Below are positions 4,623 to 5,380 of a DNA stretch of 5,380 nucleotides, one piece after another. Position 1 is the stretch's first letter, and each line of letters starts with the position of its first letter. Origin of the DNA: JAEELC01 sp963621965. Lineage in GTDB: Bacteria; Bacillota_I; Bacilli_A; Acholeplasmatales; Anaeroplasmataceae. The notes under the pieces were generated by a model. It was not told the origin of the DNA. It was given only the letters and a program-made list of their open reading frames with translations, and searched no databases. Position numbers and translations under genes: made by a program. The DNA lies in assembly GCA_963621965.1 (NCBI GenBank), contig CAVFGN010000062.1:1-5380 (forward strand). Reading direction: 5' to 3'.

Positions 4623-4790
4623 TTATATAAAAATTAACAATTAGTTAGTAAACAAACCTTTTTAGTGGTATAGGTGAAACTAAAAAATTAATGATAATTT
4701 AAACTTAAACTAAAAAGTAAAAAACATCACTAGAATATGATTTTTTCTCTCTTTATAAAGAAGAGTTCTTAACAGAATGAATTCTAGCAG
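4623..4790. other. AT-rich gene-free stretch
   Basis: No gene is supported here. It contains AAACTAAAAA twice (4677-4686, 4707-4716), a run of T at 4741-4746 and the palindrome TCTTTATAAAGA (4750-4761). Only peptides of about a dozen codons start here. The very low GC content next to DnaA-box-like sites would suit an unwinding element. Confidence 0.4.
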
Positions 4791-4799
4791 TTATTCACA
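4791..4799 (+). promoter_or_regulatory. DnaA-box-like site TTATTCACA
   Basis: It matches the DnaA box consensus TTATNCACA exactly, follows the AT-rich stretch 4623-4790, and has an inverted partner at 5003-5011. A single nine-base match has limited weight; the pair is more suggestive. The same bases can form the 10-bp helix of the proposed RNA. Confidence 0.35.
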
Positions 4800-5002
4800 A
4801 ATACTGAATGTAAATTAATAAAGTAGATAGTAAGTGATAAAGGACTTTATATTAGTTAAGCGAGTACCTCAGTGCTAAAAGAGAGGCTTCCCTTGAACAA
4901 GGAGTAAGAGAAATTGTTCATCGCCTGAAATGGTGAACTCGTATAGGGAGAGTATAAATACCTAAATTAGCACATTATTCATAGTTGGCGAACAGTAGTT
5001 CT

Positions 5003-5011
5003 TGTGAATAA
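5003..5011 (-). promoter_or_regulatory. DnaA-box-like site, inverted
   Basis: TGTGAATAA reads TTATTCACA on the minus strand, identical to the site at 4791-4799. A one-mismatch version, TTATTCATA, is at 4975-4983 on the plus strand. It could bind host DnaA, or be one arm of an RNA helix. Confidence 0.33.
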
Positions 5012-5144
5012 AGGAATAACGTAGAGAGTTGGTGTATATGCTCTACATTATTAGTTACCCTGTACTTGCTGGGGTTACTTGCAAGGAACTCTCATTATAA
5101 TGGACTTAAAGAGCTAAGTAGAAACTATAATGAGGATTTAGAAT

Positions 5145-5300
5145 ATGAAGTTGTATAATGCTACATTAGCAACCGTCATCCAGGAGACGTTAAAATTCAT
5201 GCTGATGAGACTGGACGAAACACAGAGAGAAACTATTAATGTAATTAATAATGGCTCTGTGTCCATGAACAACTTAAAAACATTGCCGTGGATAGGTTAA
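5145..5300 (+). CDS. 51-residue protein of unknown function
   Basis: The gene starts MKLYNATLATVIQETLKFML and ends MNNLKTLPWIG at TAA. The first 35 residues look like an amphipathic helix (LMRLDETQRETINVI), followed by a polar turn NNGSVS. Codons such as ATC, CAG, ACG, CTG and CCG are unlike the AT-rich left half and resemble the gene at 3933. The start lies ten bases after the last stem of the structured region, so that region could be its 5' leader. The next gene begins 12 bases downstream. No TAG codon, no cysteine and no clear membrane segment are present. The family is not recognised. Confidence 0.55.
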   Translation: MKLYNATLATVIQETLKFMLMRLDETQRETINVINNGSVSMNNLKTLPWIG

Positions 5301-5312
5301 CGGTATACAATT

Positions 5313-5380
5313 ATGCATGGAATAGATTTCGACATCGAGTTTGCACCAAGTGTAGCATATGTACTGTATTGGGATAACAA
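5313..5380 (+). CDS. Start of a gene cut by the right edge
   Basis: An ATG at 5313 opens a frame of 22 codons to the end of the window, beginning MHGIDFDIEFAPSVAYVLYW. The codons (GAC, ATC, GAG, GCA, CCA, CTG) resemble those of the gene before it, 12 bases upstream, so both are probably in one transcript. Too little is visible to identify a family. Confidence 0.5.
   Translation, partial: MHGIDFDIEFAPSVAYVLYWDN

Larger units (their letters stand above)
4791..5135 (+). ncRNA. Candidate large structured RNA with two possible pseudoknots
   Basis: Pairings found by eye: TTATTCACAA (4791-4800) with TTGTGAATAA (5002-5011), ten pairs closing a domain of about 200 bases; GCGAGT (4860-4865) with ACTCGT (4937-4942); CCTC (4867-4870) with GAGG (4883-4886), whose loop contains GTGCTAA (4872-4878) able to pair with TTAGCAC (4967-4973), a pseudoknot; GTTCATC (4916-4922) with GGTGAAC (4932-4938); TAGG with CCTA (4944, 4961); GAAC-AGTA-GTTC (4990-5001); GTAGAG (5021-5026) with CTCTAC (5041-5046); ACCC (5057-5060) with GGGT (5072-5075) interleaved with CTTGC (5065-5069) and GCAAG (5081-5085); CTCATTATA (5091-5099) with TATAATGAG (5126-5134), containing ACTTA/TAAGT. 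G-U pairs fit the plus strand, and unpaired stretches are purine-rich. No known RNA family was recognised. Broken genes or an origin are alternatives. Confidence 0.42.

Noticed and set aside
4791..5135. Group I intron
   Set aside because: The P3/P7 order and conserved core elements could not be found; the interleaved helices have a different layout.

Overview
The window looks like part of an AT-rich, stop-codon-recoded phage of a Bacteroidetes host, most likely a crAss-like phage (Lak-type phages also use this code). The late genes on the left (1-1775) contain many in-frame TAG codons and are only intact if TAG is read as an amino acid. At 228-230 a TAG fills the Gln position of the conserved GIAQW motif of a phage tail lysozyme domain, so the meaning is glutamine (genetic code 15). 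A tRNA with a CUA anticodon and a Gln-like acceptor stem lies at 2320-2395. No gene in the window ends in TAG. A promoter of the Bacteroides type (TTTG, 18 bp, TAnnTTTG) supports the host assignment.

Layout. 1-1775, plus strand, amber-recoded: the C-terminal end of a tail-lysozyme/endolysin-type protein, a tiny one-helix membrane protein, a small two-helix membrane protein, a holin-like protein, and a 266-residue protein with 14 TAG codons. Each gene overlaps the next, so this is a compact lysis and late cassette. 1798-2884, plus strand, TAG-free: a promoter, an acidic small protein, the suppressor tRNA, and two small overlapping genes, closed by a strong terminator. 2902-3585, minus strand: a protein with two predicted winged helices and a C-terminal coiled coil, like plasmid or phage replication initiators. 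Its upstream region (3586-3932) carries four 16-bp iterons at 20-21 bp spacing, a possible inverted half-iteron near the gene, and 9-bp tandem repeats: a candidate origin and autoregulatory region. 3933-4549, plus strand: a 130-residue gene with host-like, richer-GC codons, a perfect terminator, and a 57-residue gene. 4550-5144: no convincing gene. It holds an AT-rich stretch, then a segment dense in complementary pairings, including two possible pseudoknots and a 10-bp long-range helix whose strands are also two inverted DnaA-box-like sequences. 5145-5380: a 51-residue gene and the start of another.

How it may work together (inference): genes read in the standard code, including the suppressor tRNA, can be made at once by the host. 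The lysis genes, interrupted by amber codons, can only be completed after the suppressor tRNA accumulates, which would time lysis. The double-winged-helix protein and the iterons would run or regulate replication, possibly in a plasmid-like state. The structured region at 4791-5135 is the least explained part of the window: a new phage RNA, a DnaA-dependent origin, or remains of broken small genes.
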